Positions 11,418 to 23,600 of a DNA stretch of 64,000 bases are shown here, one piece after another. The stretch's first letter is position 1; every line of letters starts with the position of its first letter. The translations under genes and the position numbers were made by a program. The notes below the pieces were generated by a model. The model searched no databases and was not told the origin of the DNA. It worked only from the letters and a program-made list of their open reading frames with translations. This stretch comes from Prostheceraeus crozeri (taxonomy: Eukaryota; Platyhelminthes; Polycladida; Euryleptidae): NCBI GenBank assembly GCA_907163375.1, contig CAJQUW010007563.1:17501-81500 (forward strand). Reading direction: 5' to 3'.

Positions 11418-12123
11418 GCATGCGATCTCACGCCTACAAACTCAACCACTGTATGTTTATTTCATAAAATTAGTTGATGGGCAATAGTGAAAGATGATTT
11501 TCATGTCATAGCTACTAACCCCTATGTTGTTAGGCCGATCCTTGCATTTAGATAGATTACAAATTTCTATTCTGAATTCAGAGCAATTTGAAAACAGGTA
11601 AAAAGTAATTTGCCGCAATGTCGGCTCAAAGAAAATCACACTGTGGTGACATAATGATTACCAAAGCTTGACAGCCGTGAGCTTGCTTAAATTATTTTTG
11701 TTTATAAATCCTTTCCTTGATTCCCCAGTAACGCTCTGTAGCTAGCTGTGACTGCTATCGCTGTTCCAGATGTTTCATGTTTTACAAGTTGACTTAGTGT
11801 GTTTCGTTTTGCTAGCGGTGTCTGATTGACTATTTGTTGATCTCTAAATGACGATTAGCACGCCTGATAAGAAAAAGAATGCTACCTTGAACATGAAGAT
11901 AGACCGCTGACGGTATTTTGATGTTATTTTCATTATATCGATGAACAATTAATTTCAATCGCAGTACAGTGAGATGACACTAATTATAATGCCACCGTAA
12001 AATGATACTGCAGCAAATAATACTAAATGCAGTAGTATATCTGTTATTAGTAGAAGATATTTATATTGCTGTCAGCCTCCAAAGCTACATACTTGCATAT
12101 CCAGGTGCATGTACATATCAATA
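11418..12123. other. No gene seen
   Basis: This region is upstream of the transposase ORF and would hold its promoter. No clear TATA or other motif was identified. Confidence 0.4.
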
Positions 12124-14523
12124 CAGGCGCGGATCCAGCTTTTTGTTGAGGGGGGGGTTTGGCACTATAAAACGGCGTATACTGAAAATTTTTTGGAACA
12201 GCTTATTTTCCTGTAATAAATATAATGTACTTACAAATCGGTCTTTATTAAATTCTTGATACAATGCAAAAATGATGTGAAGTATGCAATAATATTGACC
12301 TGTATTACTTCATGTACTTAATACATGTATACCAAAAATCAATAATATGAATTTCCCTTGATACGGAAGTATTAAATGAGAACATAATCTGTTGGTTTTT
12401 AATCAATGATTTTTTTCAATCAAACAAGATCGATTGGCAAAAAAGTTTTCGTGGGTGCTGTTTAATAAAGCGTTCAATTAATTGTTCAGACGAGAGACCG
12501 GACGCTTCAGGATAGTGCACTGCCATCATTGTCAGTCCCGCCAATCTTTCCTCTGACATGGTGCTTCTGAGATGATTTTTCAGACGTCTGAGAACAGAAA
12601 AACGATCTCTCTGCCTCTGAAGAACCAATTGGAGAGACGCATCCTACTAGGATAAGCTGTCGGATGTTGGGGTAGACATCAGCATCAGCATGGTTCAGAC
12701 AGTCAACCAAGTTTGCAGGAATTGGAGTCGCTGAAGTCGAGTTCTCGATCCATGATGATTTCCAGCGACGTAGTTCTCTCTACAAAGCAAGGAAGACAAA
12801 CTTTTTCTACGATTGTACGAAATGATTGATCCTTGCAATCATTGTCGGTTTAATCAACCAAAATTTGATAAAGCAAAAATAAATCAATCTAAGCTGCTGA
12901 ATGTATTTTGTTATAATTTATAAAGTTTCGCCAGTATAGTTCACACATCAGAGAATCTAGGACACAAATTTAAAATATCATCAAAACATGAAGATATCAA
13001 GGAAATCAAAATTCAATGGCACTAAAATATCAAACATGCACATATCAAGATATCGGAATATCAACGATTGATAAGCTTTACATTTATCCTTGTTGCTCGG
13101 CAGGTTTCATGGATTTCATTAACATATAGCTTCCCTGAACCTCAAATTGATGGCATTGATATCGGAGCCAAATTATGTTACTCAAGAATAATTACATGTA
13201 GCTAAAATATGAATAATGTGCAGTTGTGTACGTACAGATTATGCATATGCTTACTTTAAGACTGTCAGGAGAGGGCATATCTTCGTCCCAGAATTGTAAT
13301 TGAGTTTCCAATAGTTCTATATCAGCATCACTCAATTCGCAGATCACACGGGGAACCAGTGACATTATTGCGGTCACCCTTCTATTCTCAGTCGAAAATC
13401 GACTTTTCATCTGTTGAACCAGATTATCCATGAACGGTATCCCGATTGTTCGTCTGTAGTATGTGCTGAAACATTGAATAATAATCATAGATATGTGAAG
13501 TTTGCACAATATTATACATGTAGCCCTATGTGAGAGGCATAGTGTCTGTATGTTGAGTACCGATGCGACTTATTTTCATGCAAAATGTTTTGTATTAAGA
13601 GTGAAGAAAATAGCTATTATCAATCAATTTTCTTAAACATTGATTAAATTAATTACATTTTATCACTTAATAGCTATTAATAGTTGAAACACTAATTTGA
13701 ATTAGTTAGCACTGAGTAGATTACCTGGGATTATCAGCAGGCGTGTTTGGTCGATGTTTCTGGAATTTTGCAGTTCTAGGAAGATCAAATTTTGCTCCAA
13801 TGTCTGCACCAATCTTCGCAGCATCTTCGAACCAATCTATCCATAGCGTATCAATGTTCGCTCTTTGACCAGAGACTTCGTTGATGGCTTTATCAATGCT
13901 GCCATACGCAGTCACTACATCTGCATCACGTTTTTGTAGTTTTGCACTGAGCCCTTTAAGTGGATCTAGACCGTTGAGGAGAACTATTAGTGCAACTATG
14001 TTGCAACCAGACATCATTGAGCATTTCAGTCCCTCTGCTGTGATTCGAGTTGCTCCGTCCCACTTCCATCTTTCACCACTCTCTCTTGCCTCCTCGAGGT
14101 CTGGATACTGATCAGCATCATGAATTGCATGTAAGGTGGTGTAGATATATACATAGAGAGCATGAAAAGTTTCTAGGCAGTCGTGTCTTTCTGTCCACCT
14201 GGTTTTACAAAGACCTTTGAGCTTATTTACTCTGCTGTTAGGAGAGTAGACATCAAGGACAAATTCAAGGAATGACATAATCAGCTTCGCCCTATGCCTT
14301 GCGGAATCGTTTTCCCATGTGTTAAGAAATGTGCTTGGTCAGAATAGAAGAATGCCAAGTCCAATGGATTTGAGTTTTGTTTTACACTTAAACTTCCAGT
14401 TCACTGTAGATCATCTGATATAAATTTGTATGAATGCAGGAAAAGTAGCAATTATATTAAAAGTCCTTCAACTCCGAGGGGGGGGGTTGAACCCCATGAA
14501 CCCCCCCCTTGGATCCGCTACTG
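12124..14523 (-). mobile_element. hAT element 2 (G-run ends)
   Basis: The element begins CAGGCGCGGATCCAGC with a G-run just inside. It ends ..CCCCCCCTTGGATCC followed by GCTACTG, the inverted counterpart. It contains a broken hAT transposase on the minus strand. The immediate flanks (tatcaata and caatatat) do not form a perfect 8-bp duplication, so the insertion is older or one end is altered. Confidence 0.75.
12416..14278 (-). pseudogene. hAT transposase (P52rIPK/ZBED-like), broken
   Basis: Reading down the minus strand, 14278-13721 encodes LKGLCKTRWTERHDCLETF, the CxTRW..R central motif of hAT transposases related to the 52-kDa PKR-inhibitor repressor (THAP0-type) family. 13509-13192 follows with a helical core segment. 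12710-12416 gives the dimerisation region, with ERSF in one frame and VLRRLKNHLRSTMSEERLAG followed by LTMMAVH in an overlapping frame, so there is a frameshift at about 12600. Spacers between the frames could include introns. No BED or THAP finger was seen upstream, so the 5' part appears lost. It is a relic of the element bounded at 12124 and 14523. Confidence 0.75.
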
Positions 14524-16687
14524 CAATATATAAATACACAGTTGCGTGCGGTGCTACTTATCGATAGGCATGCGATGTGCAGAAACAGAATTTGATATTT
14601 TCTAAATTTCCATGCGTTCAAAGTTAGACATTGTCCCTGCACGCTATGGCATGTATCATATTCGATACTGAAAATGGCGCTAACACGTAACGCGAATATT
14701 CACGAAATTATCTAAAATTGAAATCCATCCTCCTTGACTTTTTAACGAAGTCATCAAATGACATTATGATAGAAAAAGCCTTCCTACATCATTAGAAGGT
14801 TACAAGTGAAGTTTTCTCAATGGACATTTAGACTTGGGTTTCAAAACCACTATGGAAAAATCGTCGTATCGACGAATGCATGCCTTTTCGTCTTTCAGCG
14901 TTTCGGTCTTCATTTGAACTTCATTTTGGGCATCGGTCGCCCAGCTTCAACAACATTTTTTCGGGAAATATTCTGCCAGATCGGTAAACCAATTGATAGC
15001 ATAAAATGTCCAAGACAGTTCTACATCGTACATCAGACAACGCTTTGTTCTTTTCTGGTGATGGATGACCAATATATAACACATCGGACTGGCTCATGCA
15101 ATGCATACACATGCACACAAGTCAGTCTGATGAGATCTGGTCTATCTGTATCATTTTCCCTAAAGTGAGCGATGCGACAATTTCGCCGAATGTAGCCACT
15201 ATATAATTTCACAGGCTTTTGTATAGGAGCTGTGCGAGAAGACAGCGTGCACAGACTGCGAGTTGGTCAATGCAAAAAGATAGCACCAGTGAATGCGGCG
15301 ATGCCTCACCGTTGTTAAATTTCTTTAGATGTCATCTCCCTCAATGAAATGACTTTCTATTGGATTTTATGCGATATTCTGAGCCAAACTGTCCTCAATC
15401 TTGGGAGGGATAAAAATGGTTAATTTTCAGAATATAAGTGAGGCATTCGCCGCATGCACCGCATCTATTGACCGCACGCCACTGTAAATACATTAAATGC
15501 AACCAACACATTGCTCTTGTTGTCATATTATGACACACTGCAGACCTCATCCTCCATCTTTATCTCTTTTCCGATATAAAATTGGTAACTTTTGCAGTTG
15601 CGTACAATTGATAAACATTTGAAAACATGCTGTCTGTCGCACATTGTGATGGAGAAATAAGAGAGTTTCCATCAAAAGTGGACGTCCGGAAGCCTGTCGC
15701 AGAGGACGAAGTGCCATCAAATATCTTCGTCGCTGCACACAAAATATTTTCTGCCTCATTTATGAAAACCTTTGAATACCGGTATTTGTTTATTCTGATT
15801 TGAGGTGACCAGCAAATCGGATTTGTATCCGGCTTAATCAATATTGATCAGACATCGCACCGGTTTTGAATTTCAAGAAGGACAGTCAGAGTTGCTAATC
15901 ACAGTACTTTCACCACTGCTAGGTTCAGATTGCACTTCATGAATGGAATTGATATTTGTTGTACATAAATGATCATATCACATTACACATGCCACCTGAA
16001 AGTCAGTTTCGAAAATGCATGTCCGTGCTGGTCCTTTAATAACACAGAGCATCGGATTTCGATGTTCAAAATTATCAGGGGCTGAATAAATTTGAATGCA
16101 ACTTGAATGTAACTATACTCGTGCCTCTTTCGTTTCATTAGATTGTTGACTTTTTGCCAATCAATCGCACAGCATAAGAGTTTTTTTAAATAAGTGCAGT
16201 AAATAAATGATTAACTCAAAAAGTTTAATGTTTAAAAAAATCATATTTTAAAGTTTAGAGGATGTTTAATAGTTGATTGTAATTTGATTGTTTATCAGAA
16301 TAATGTTATCCTATATAAGGCTGAAAGAATGTGACTGAAATTCAAAGAAACGAAAAATATCAGGATTTTTAACTTCTTCAGTCAATCTCTTCAACAAATA
16401 CTCCATCATTGAAACACTACTAATTTAATTGAAGATGAAATAAAGACAAGTAATTGCGAACTATGTAATCCAAAATAAAACACAATTTAATGAATGTGTT
16501 ACATTCATGTTATAGCAGAACAATGACATCATTGTCACTTGGTTAGTCCTATTAACTCTCTGAAATTAGTAACCGAAATTGTCCGGGACTGTTCTCGGGA
16601 ATACAGTAAGGCTATGAAACTTTCAAAATCCTACTGTCTCCATCGATTCCGCAAGCTACTTTTTGAATTACGTTTGTTATTTGAAGT
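14524..16687. other. No gene seen
   Basis: Piggybac interior between two hATs. Scattered short frames have no family features. It includes AT-rich stretches around 16150-16500. Confidence 0.5.
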
Positions 16688-18685
16688 AGCACTGTCAGGG
16701 GCGTATCCAGGATTTTGAAAAGGGGGGGTACAAAAATTAATGAATTTTTTGGCCTACCACGAAGATTATGCATATTCAACGCAAAGAAATATAATAATCA
16801 TAAATAGTATAATCATAGTCGCATGTAATATTATCGATAATTTAATCTTCGCTTTCATATTCATTTTCGCTAATCCCGAATTTTGATATCCCACATTTTG
16901 ATATACCGTAACGTCCTAAAATTGAATTCAGTAAAACTGAACAGGTACAGATTATTATCAAATTAAACAGTGACACAAACAGTATTATTAGTGTACGCAT
17001 CTTCTACATGTATACTTCAGATATCCTCTATCAGTACAGTGAAATTACAGAACAATATACAGGCACTGCAAAATACTTTTCCTGAAGAAAGAAGCTAAAA
17101 AACATAACATTTTTCTGAGCTTTACACTAATGTTTTTACGAGAGACCGTTAGGAGTTAAGTAAACGTATTACAATTTAAAGCGTGAGTTGTGCTCCGTCT
17201 TATACAAATCAATCACAGAGTCGTAATCCAGTGGAATGTCCTTGTGTATTGCCAGCAAAGTCAATCCTGTCAAACGTGCTTCACTCATTGTTGAACGGAG
17301 GTACGAAGTTTTCACTTGACGAAGCGCACTGAACGACCGCTCTGCAGTCGCCGAAGTTACTGGGATTGAAGCAAACACTTTCAGTAGGATATAGATATTA
17401 GGATATAGGTCAGAATTACACGACTTCAGGGCTTCCACAACGCTTGAAGGACAATCTTGTTTAGGAATTGAATTCCATTTTCGCTGCCATCTGTAGAATT
17501 CTATCATACAAGTATCAAGACTATCTGGTAGTATGGATTTATATTTTTCAAAGATACGTTTCATATCTTCCACTATGACATCGGCAACTCGATCTGGTAT
17601 GAAGTTTGACATAGATAGGGCAGTTTTTGAAGATTCACTGAAGCGATCGTTCATCTGTGAGATGATTGCATCAAGCAAAGGATACCATGTAGCTTTTCTG
17701 TAATAATCAGATGCTGATTAAGAAGGCACATTCGAACGATATTTTTGCTTTGATGTCAGTCGCGGTGTTTCGAGCTCTGCAGAAGGATCGTCCGTAATGC
17801 ACTGAAACAGCTTCACGGCTTCTGCGTAACCATTGATGAATACAATTGACTCATTTCTCCAAGACCTGAAGATGTCAGTTTTATGTTGAACTTCTTCCAT
17901 GGCTGCCACAAAATCTATCTTCTTAGCCTGAAGTTGGATCGAAAGTTGTTCTGTGATTCCGAAAATTTTCTTGAGCAACACGAGTCCGATTATGAATTGA
18001 GAACTTGTTATCCTATGAATGAGAGAATATTCACGATTGGAATACTCACCAGTGGTGTTCAGATGGTCAAGTTGAATAGTAGCCTCATATTGAGAGAATT
18101 AAAACTGATAACAGAACTGTCGACATTGTGCAGATAATGAAGGAGGCGTGTGATGGCGCATTGAACACGTTCGGAAAGTTTAGAGCAAAGGAAAAGTGTC
18201 CGAAAAGACATACAAAGACCAAATTAGCGTTGATTGATGCAATTAATGAGCTCTTATCATAAATGTACTTTGAAATAATGCAAATTTCTTTCATATACTT
18301 TTTGGTTGAATAAAGAAGATTTTTCAACGGACAAAAATCTGGTTATATTTAAGAATGGATAGAATTCATTAAGTTTACACAGTGGAAATAAATAGGTATT
18401 CACTGAATGCTGTGAATACTATACACGCTACGCCACTGCAAGTCAGTGTTTGACGAATGTGTTATCGGCGCTATCGGCAATGGCTATCGGTAAGAAAGCA
18501 ACGTCACACTCTGACACAAGACTCCCAGGCAAATCAAGCACTAAAGCTCAACTCCACAGAATGTATTGAGAATTGATGTTTGAGTGCACTTTCCTTCTTC
18601 ATAAACTTATGTGTTAAAATCATATCTCTCAGAGGGGGGGACATTCCCCCGTGTCCCCCCCCTTGGATACGCCAATGAGCACTGT
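16688..18685 (-). mobile_element. hAT element 3 with perfect 8-bp target duplication
   Basis: The element is 16696-18677. It starts CAGGGGCGTATCCAGG and ends CCTTGGATACGCCAATG, with G- and C-runs inside the ends. It is flanked by AGCACTGT at 16688-16695 and 18678-18685. It contains hAT transposase remnants on the minus strand. Confidence 0.9.
17169..17981 (-). pseudogene. hAT transposase fragment
   Basis: Two frames on the minus strand (17981-17718 and 17678-17169) cover the C-terminal half of a hAT transposase. The downstream frame ends with SVTSATAERSFSALRQVKTS followed by YLRSTMSEARLTGLTLLAIH, the dimerisation motif. The upstream one contains a helical segment (FRSWRNESIVFINGYAEAVK) common before this region. 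The gap between them carries splice-like sequence, so it may be an intron. The CxTRW motif and DNA-binding finger are missing, so the copy is 5'-truncated. Confidence 0.75.
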
Positions 18686-21600
18686 CATAAATGAAATTCA
18701 ATGTCATTATTATTTAAAATCATTTTTCATTGTGTTGTGTATGACTATGTGAATGACTGTGTGTGACAATCTCTTCATCTGAGACAGTCCACAGTTAGTG
18801 GAGGATTCCCATTTTCTTTGTGACTGCTGTCGGTCTGTAATGTGCTATCTTGCCATCAGTGTAGCTGTCAGACATTGTGACTGTTCGTTCATTACATCGA
18901 TGGATGCGAGCCAACAAAGTTGTTTTCCTCTTCTCGCATCAAAATACAACACATTGACAAAGGCTTATTCCACTCTTGAAATTTACCCTTTTTCTCTTTA
19001 TTATGAAGACAAAGTTCAGGTCTAGGTGGCCTGCGGTCGTAGGTTCGAATCCTAACAGTCGCACATCTTTTCCATGACAGTTTGATCTATCGTATATTTC
19101 ATTTCATTCTTATTGTTCATATTGCAAATGATAATCATAATTATGTAATACACATTGGATCGGACTCTATTTTATAATATCGATATCATGAATCGTGACA
19201 TTGATTTTATAGTCCTATATTTTTTTCATCAATATGCATAATATTGATGAAAATGCTTCCACTGATTTTCAGATTGACGAATAGCTGGACTTTAAAGTTA
19301 TCACTTTTAATCCGCTACGCTTTCTAGTTTTCTACTTCTTATTCTTTATTTTACTACAACTAGCATCAGTCAGTCGCACGCATTTATCAAATTGGCAAAT
19401 GTATATACAGTCAACCAGTTCGTCTCGTTCACAGGCTCACAGGTATGTGGTATCGCTTCTCTCTCGACCAGGTTAGCTTTCCCATTTCAGCTAGGAATAA
19501 GCGGGCCATTGCAAAGTACAGCATCGTTGAACGAGTTAATCATTTCGCACATGGGCAGTTTTACATGGAACAGAGAGGGCATGCCTCCAGGGAGCGTAAT
19601 TTTCATGTGATGACGTCATCCGGAGAATTTTCAATGCTACTCACTCAGACCGTGATCACGCGACCTAATCAACATTTACGAATTTTTATGTGATTCTGTT
19701 CAAATGAGTCAAATTGCTCAAATGCTGTCTTTGGTGAATGACGCTAGGAATATGTGTTCAGGAAATCTCGATCATGAGGTAGTGTTGGATTTGAGCGGAG
19801 TTCACCTCTACGCTCTGTCTCGTCTCATCCCCGGTACTGAAGATATGCCTTTATTTCCTGACGGGGGGAGAATAATTTCAGTAGATAGGCCTTATATTGC
19901 CTCAACCAGATTGACTGAGCATTAATTTATTACTTTTGTTATGAGCAACACTGATAGGTGTAGGACTAAATTCCTCACGATTCTTCATAAACTTAATTGT
20001 CTAATCATCAATTATTAACTTTCCTTGTTCAGAAAGATGACAAAGGAATTCAAGTTGGAGAAAATGCTTAATGGAATAATTAAAAGGAATTATTACCAAA
20101 TGAATGCATTGGGGAATCCCTTTCAAGCATCAAATATGACTATCTCCTCCTCATTGCATTTATGGTTTCCATTTATGCGACCATTTTTAAAATTATTCGC
20201 GTGCATTCTAGATGCGAGGATGAGATTGGTGTTATAAGAATCGATGTCCTTTTCCTTTTGATCACCACTTTTTTCCGGCTTTAGTTACGACGTTGACTCC
20301 AAAAACTTCCGGTCGAAAACTTCCCCCTACTATCGAGCTCAAATCTAACACTGTCAAGAGGTCTCAACGTTTGTATTCCAGAACTCAAAACTCAATTGAT
20401 ATTCAGATTTTTTTCAAATTAGGATTTTTATCCCAGATAGAATTTTCGACGTATCAAGCCCTTTTCGCTTATTCGCATCATTTTCTCATGAAATCGTTTC
20501 AATATCTTATTATTTGCCTCCCATTGGACGATTTCTTATTTTTAGGGGTTATAAACGTTGAACTTGTTTTTGTGGAGGAAGATCTCACGACAAGTTTTCC
20601 ATAATAGTATTTCAAACTTTGTTTAGTTGTCATCTGTCAATAAACAGTACATGTATGTGAAAAAGGTCATTGACAGTCTTTATGAGAAGGACAAAAGAAT
20701 TCACTGGCAAGTTTGTTTAGAAAAATCACTGTCGAAAGCGCCAAACTAAGTCGTCCTAAAATATGAACAATTTTATGATATATTCGGATGTGTCTCTCAT
20801 AGAAAGTATAGAAAGTATATATGAATTTGTGAATGAAAATCAAAGTATACAAACAAATTCAGAATGCTTCATAATAGTACAGAAGAAAATATATCATCAT
20901 GAGAATGGTAGGAGCTGACTTCGAATAAAGGTAACTTTTTTTGGAAATATTCACCCTTTCGTGAAATAGGTTTTGATTTTACATCACAGAATCAAGTAGT
21001 CGCTTGAATAGCAATGGCGACTGTAATAATAAATATGCTAATAATTATAGTTTAAATAAGTTTGCTTGGGGTGCAAGCCGCCACTGATATGCGCGTATAG
21101 CAGTTTCTTGTCAACAAAGGATTAACAACAGAACATTTCAAAAATACTACGAGAACCTGAATAAGGGCGGTTTTAGACCTATAGTTTTGTATGTACTTGT
21201 TCGCCCATATGTAGATGCATGACATCACCTCACTGAAACTGCACACACTTAATTTAATTTAAACCGATAATGGTGTATCGGACAAAGAATGTATAAATAA
21301 AATGTGTTATTGCAAATCGATGATAAAATAAAATTTCTTATCATCTATCAAGTCATTTCTTTGCGTTCTAGCGCCTTTGTTTTTCGATTTAAAATTTCTG
21401 ATATTCTACTTCTTATCATCTTTTTATTGACGAGAGACGTAATTCAATACGATGTCACTCAAATGGATACAAAATGCCCGCAGCAAGAAATGTCTCACTG
21501 CAATAAATTATCTCTGAATAGTGAATACCGATTATTATGTTGATCAAAAAGTCTCGAAGCCAATGGAAAAATGATCGCTTCTTTATGACCACGCATACCT

Positions 21601-21780
21601 GAATTTCATACCAATGAACAAGGGAACCGTCAATTTGATAATGTGCGAGCAATTTGGAGCTATATAGCAACTTCTTCAGAAAGCGGTTTCAAAGCTTTGA
21701 CACCTTATCAGTAGAATGAGATAATGAGAATGTCAGATATTAGAAAAAAACATCAGCGCTCGCCGTGGGGCGCATAAAGG
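18686..21780. other. No gene seen
   Basis: This is the right third of the piggyBac. Open stretches at 19392-19610, 19445-19693, 19704-19925 and 20293-20604 have no recognisable domains and overlap one another. A tRNA-like B box occurs near 19040 but no full cloverleaf. Confidence 0.45.
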
Positions 21781-21870
21781 AGTTGAGAAGCCAATGAAGA
21801 GAAACAAGTTGAACATGTGTCATTTGCATTCGAACATGGGTTTTAGGTGATAAGATGAGTGATCTTATCA

Positions 21871-21934
21871 ATGGTAAGTTAACTTACCATCCCGCACTGA
21901 GGAGAATGTTGATCATGGTAAGTTAACTTACCAT
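21871..21934. promoter_or_regulatory. Two perfect 20-bp subterminal palindromes, piggyBac right end
   Basis: ATGGTAAGTTAACTTACCAT occurs at 21871-21890 and again at 21915-21934, 44 bases apart and within 110 bases of the element end. A degenerate copy lies 15 bases inside the left end. They are candidate binding sites for the transposase. Confidence 0.5.
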
Positions 21935-21984
21935 CCGCACCTGAGGGAATGAGACAAAATTTGCCTCAGCAGCGAAAGGGTTAA

Positions 21985-23100
21985 GCTGTTTGTGTGTTAG
22001 AAATAGAATAAAGTTTCAACAGTTTGCCGATTAAAAATAAAGTTTCAACAGTGTATAATTTAGAAATAAAGTTTTATCTGTTTGTAAAATGAGATTGTAG
22101 GATTTACTAGTTTGCAAGTTAGACTAAGCGTTCTACTATTTGTAAACGAAAGATATAGTTTCAACAGTTTACAGATTAAAAATAAAGTTTCAACAGTGTG
22201 TACGTTAGAAATAAAGTTTTAGGCGTTTGTGCGTTAGAAATGAAATAAAGTTTCAACCGTTTACAAGTTAAAACTAATGTTTCAATAGTGCGTATGTTAA
22301 GAATAAAGTTTTATCTGTTTGTATGTTAGAAATAAAATGAAGCTTCACCAGTTTACAAGTTAAGAATAAAGTTTTATCCGCTTGTATGTTAGAAATAAAA
22401 TGAAGTTTCAACAGTTTACAAATTGAAAATAAAGTTTCAATAGTGTGTACGTTAGAAATAAAGTCTCAACCGTTTACAAGTTAAAAATAAAGTTTCAATA
22501 GTGTGTATGTTAAGAATAAAGTTCTATCTTTTTATATGTTAGAAATAAAATAAAGTTTCACAAGTTTACAATTTAAAAATAAAGTTTCAATAGTGTGTAC
22601 TTTAGAAATAAAGTTTCAATAGTGTGTATGTTAAGAATAAAGTTTTTTCTGTTTGTATGTTAGAAACAAAACAAAGTTTCAACCGTTAACAAGTTAAAAA
22701 TAAAGTTTCAATAGTTAACACGTTAAAAATAAAGTTTCAATAGTGTGTATGTTAAGAATAAAGTTCTATCTGTTTGTATGTTAGAAATAAAATGAAGTTT
22801 CATCAGTTTACAAGTTAAGAATAAAGTTTTATCTGTTTGTATGTTAGAAGTAAAATGAAGTTTCAACCGTTAACAAGTTAAAAATAAAGTTTCAATAGTT
22901 TGCAAGTTAAAACTAATGTTTCAATAGTGCGTATGTTAAGAATAAAGTTTTATCTGTTTGTATGTTAGAAATAAAATGAAGCTTCACCAGTTTACAAGTT
23001 AAGAATAAAGTTTTATCAGCTTGTATGTTAGAAATAAAATAAAGTTTCAACAGTTTACAAATTGAAAATAAAGTTTCAATAGTGTGTACGTTAGAAATAA
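21985..23100 (+). repeat. AATAAA-containing tandem array, left arm
   Basis: There are about 40 degenerate units of about 28 bp, alternating AAATAAAGTTTCAATAGTGT / GTACGTTAG and AAATAAAGTTTTATCTGTTT / GTATGTTAG types. Each includes AATAAA on the same strand as the left PolB gene. The equivalent right-arm stretch between the two empty sites is only about 480 bp, so this side has expanded. It ends at the Polinton insertion. Confidence 0.85.
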
Positions 23101-23106
23101 AGTCTC

Positions 23107-23600
23107 AGTAGTATATAGTGTGACATCCGGCGCGACGCTTCGCTTCGCTTTGCTTCGCTTCGCTTGCGCCGGATGTCACACTTTTGCGGGTTTTTTCAAA
23201 AAATCAAAATTTCAAAAATTTCAAAAATTTAGGTAGACTTCAAATTTCACGTGGCCGAAGGCCGAAGGGCGAAAATTTAAGCGTTTTTAAAAATACCCAA
23301 TTTTTCAAATTTTTCAAAATCTCAAAATTTGAGAATTACAATTTTCACCCTTAAAATCATGACCGTTCCAGGACACCGAAAATCATAAAAGTTAAGAATC
23401 TCAAAATTTGAGAATAACAATTTTCTCGCTTAAATCATGACCGTTCCAGGACACCGAAAATCATAAAAGTTAAGAATTTCAAATTCATGAATTTTATCCA
23501 TCTTTCAGGTTTTCAAAATATATCATGTGAGTAATAATATTTCTTTAAAAATGGAAGAAACAAAAGTGGATGAAACCGCAAGAATACATCCTTCGTTATC
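23107..23600 (+). repeat. Polinton left terminal inverted repeat
   Basis: It matches 38752-39230 inverted. The outer tip folds on itself: GTGTGACATCCGGCGC (from 23119) pairs with GCGCCGGATGTCACAC (to about 23181) around a loop of CTTCG-like repeats. Further in is a 78-bp direct duplication (gaccgttccaggacaccgaa at about 23361 and 23439). The inner end covers the first codons of the 23551 gene. Confidence 0.92.

Larger units (their letters stand above)
5688..21984. mobile_element. piggyBac element with TTAA target duplications
   Basis: The element proper is 5692-21980. It starts CCCTTTCGCTGCTGA and ends TCAGCAGCGAAAGGG, an exact 15-bp inverted pair, and is flanked by TTAA at 5688-5691 and 21981-21984. 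These are the target and end features of the piggyBac superfamily. At 16.3 kb it is far longer than usual piggyBacs of about 2.5-6 kb. Three hAT elements (about 5.6 kb together) account for part of the excess, and the rest is unexplained. An intact transposase ORF lies inside on the minus strand (9293-11317). The equivalent site in the right arm of the outer element is still empty, at 41161-41164. Confidence 0.88.

Noticed and set aside
18427-18445. Possible extra hAT end (gctacgccactg)
   Set aside because: No partner end or target duplication found inside or outside hAT element 3.
19035-19063. tRNA-like B box (ggttcgaatcc) with a possible T-arm
   Set aside because: No D-arm, anticodon arm or matching acceptor strand upstream; at most a tRNA-derived fragment or SINE relic.
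19392-20604. Several overlapping frames of 70-103 residues
   Set aside because: No domains, no conservation to test, and mutually overlapping; likely chance.
21985-23100. Regular repeats that could suggest a CRISPR array
   Set aside because: Units are directly adjacent, degenerate and lack unique spacers of constant length; the surroundings are clearly eukaryotic elements.
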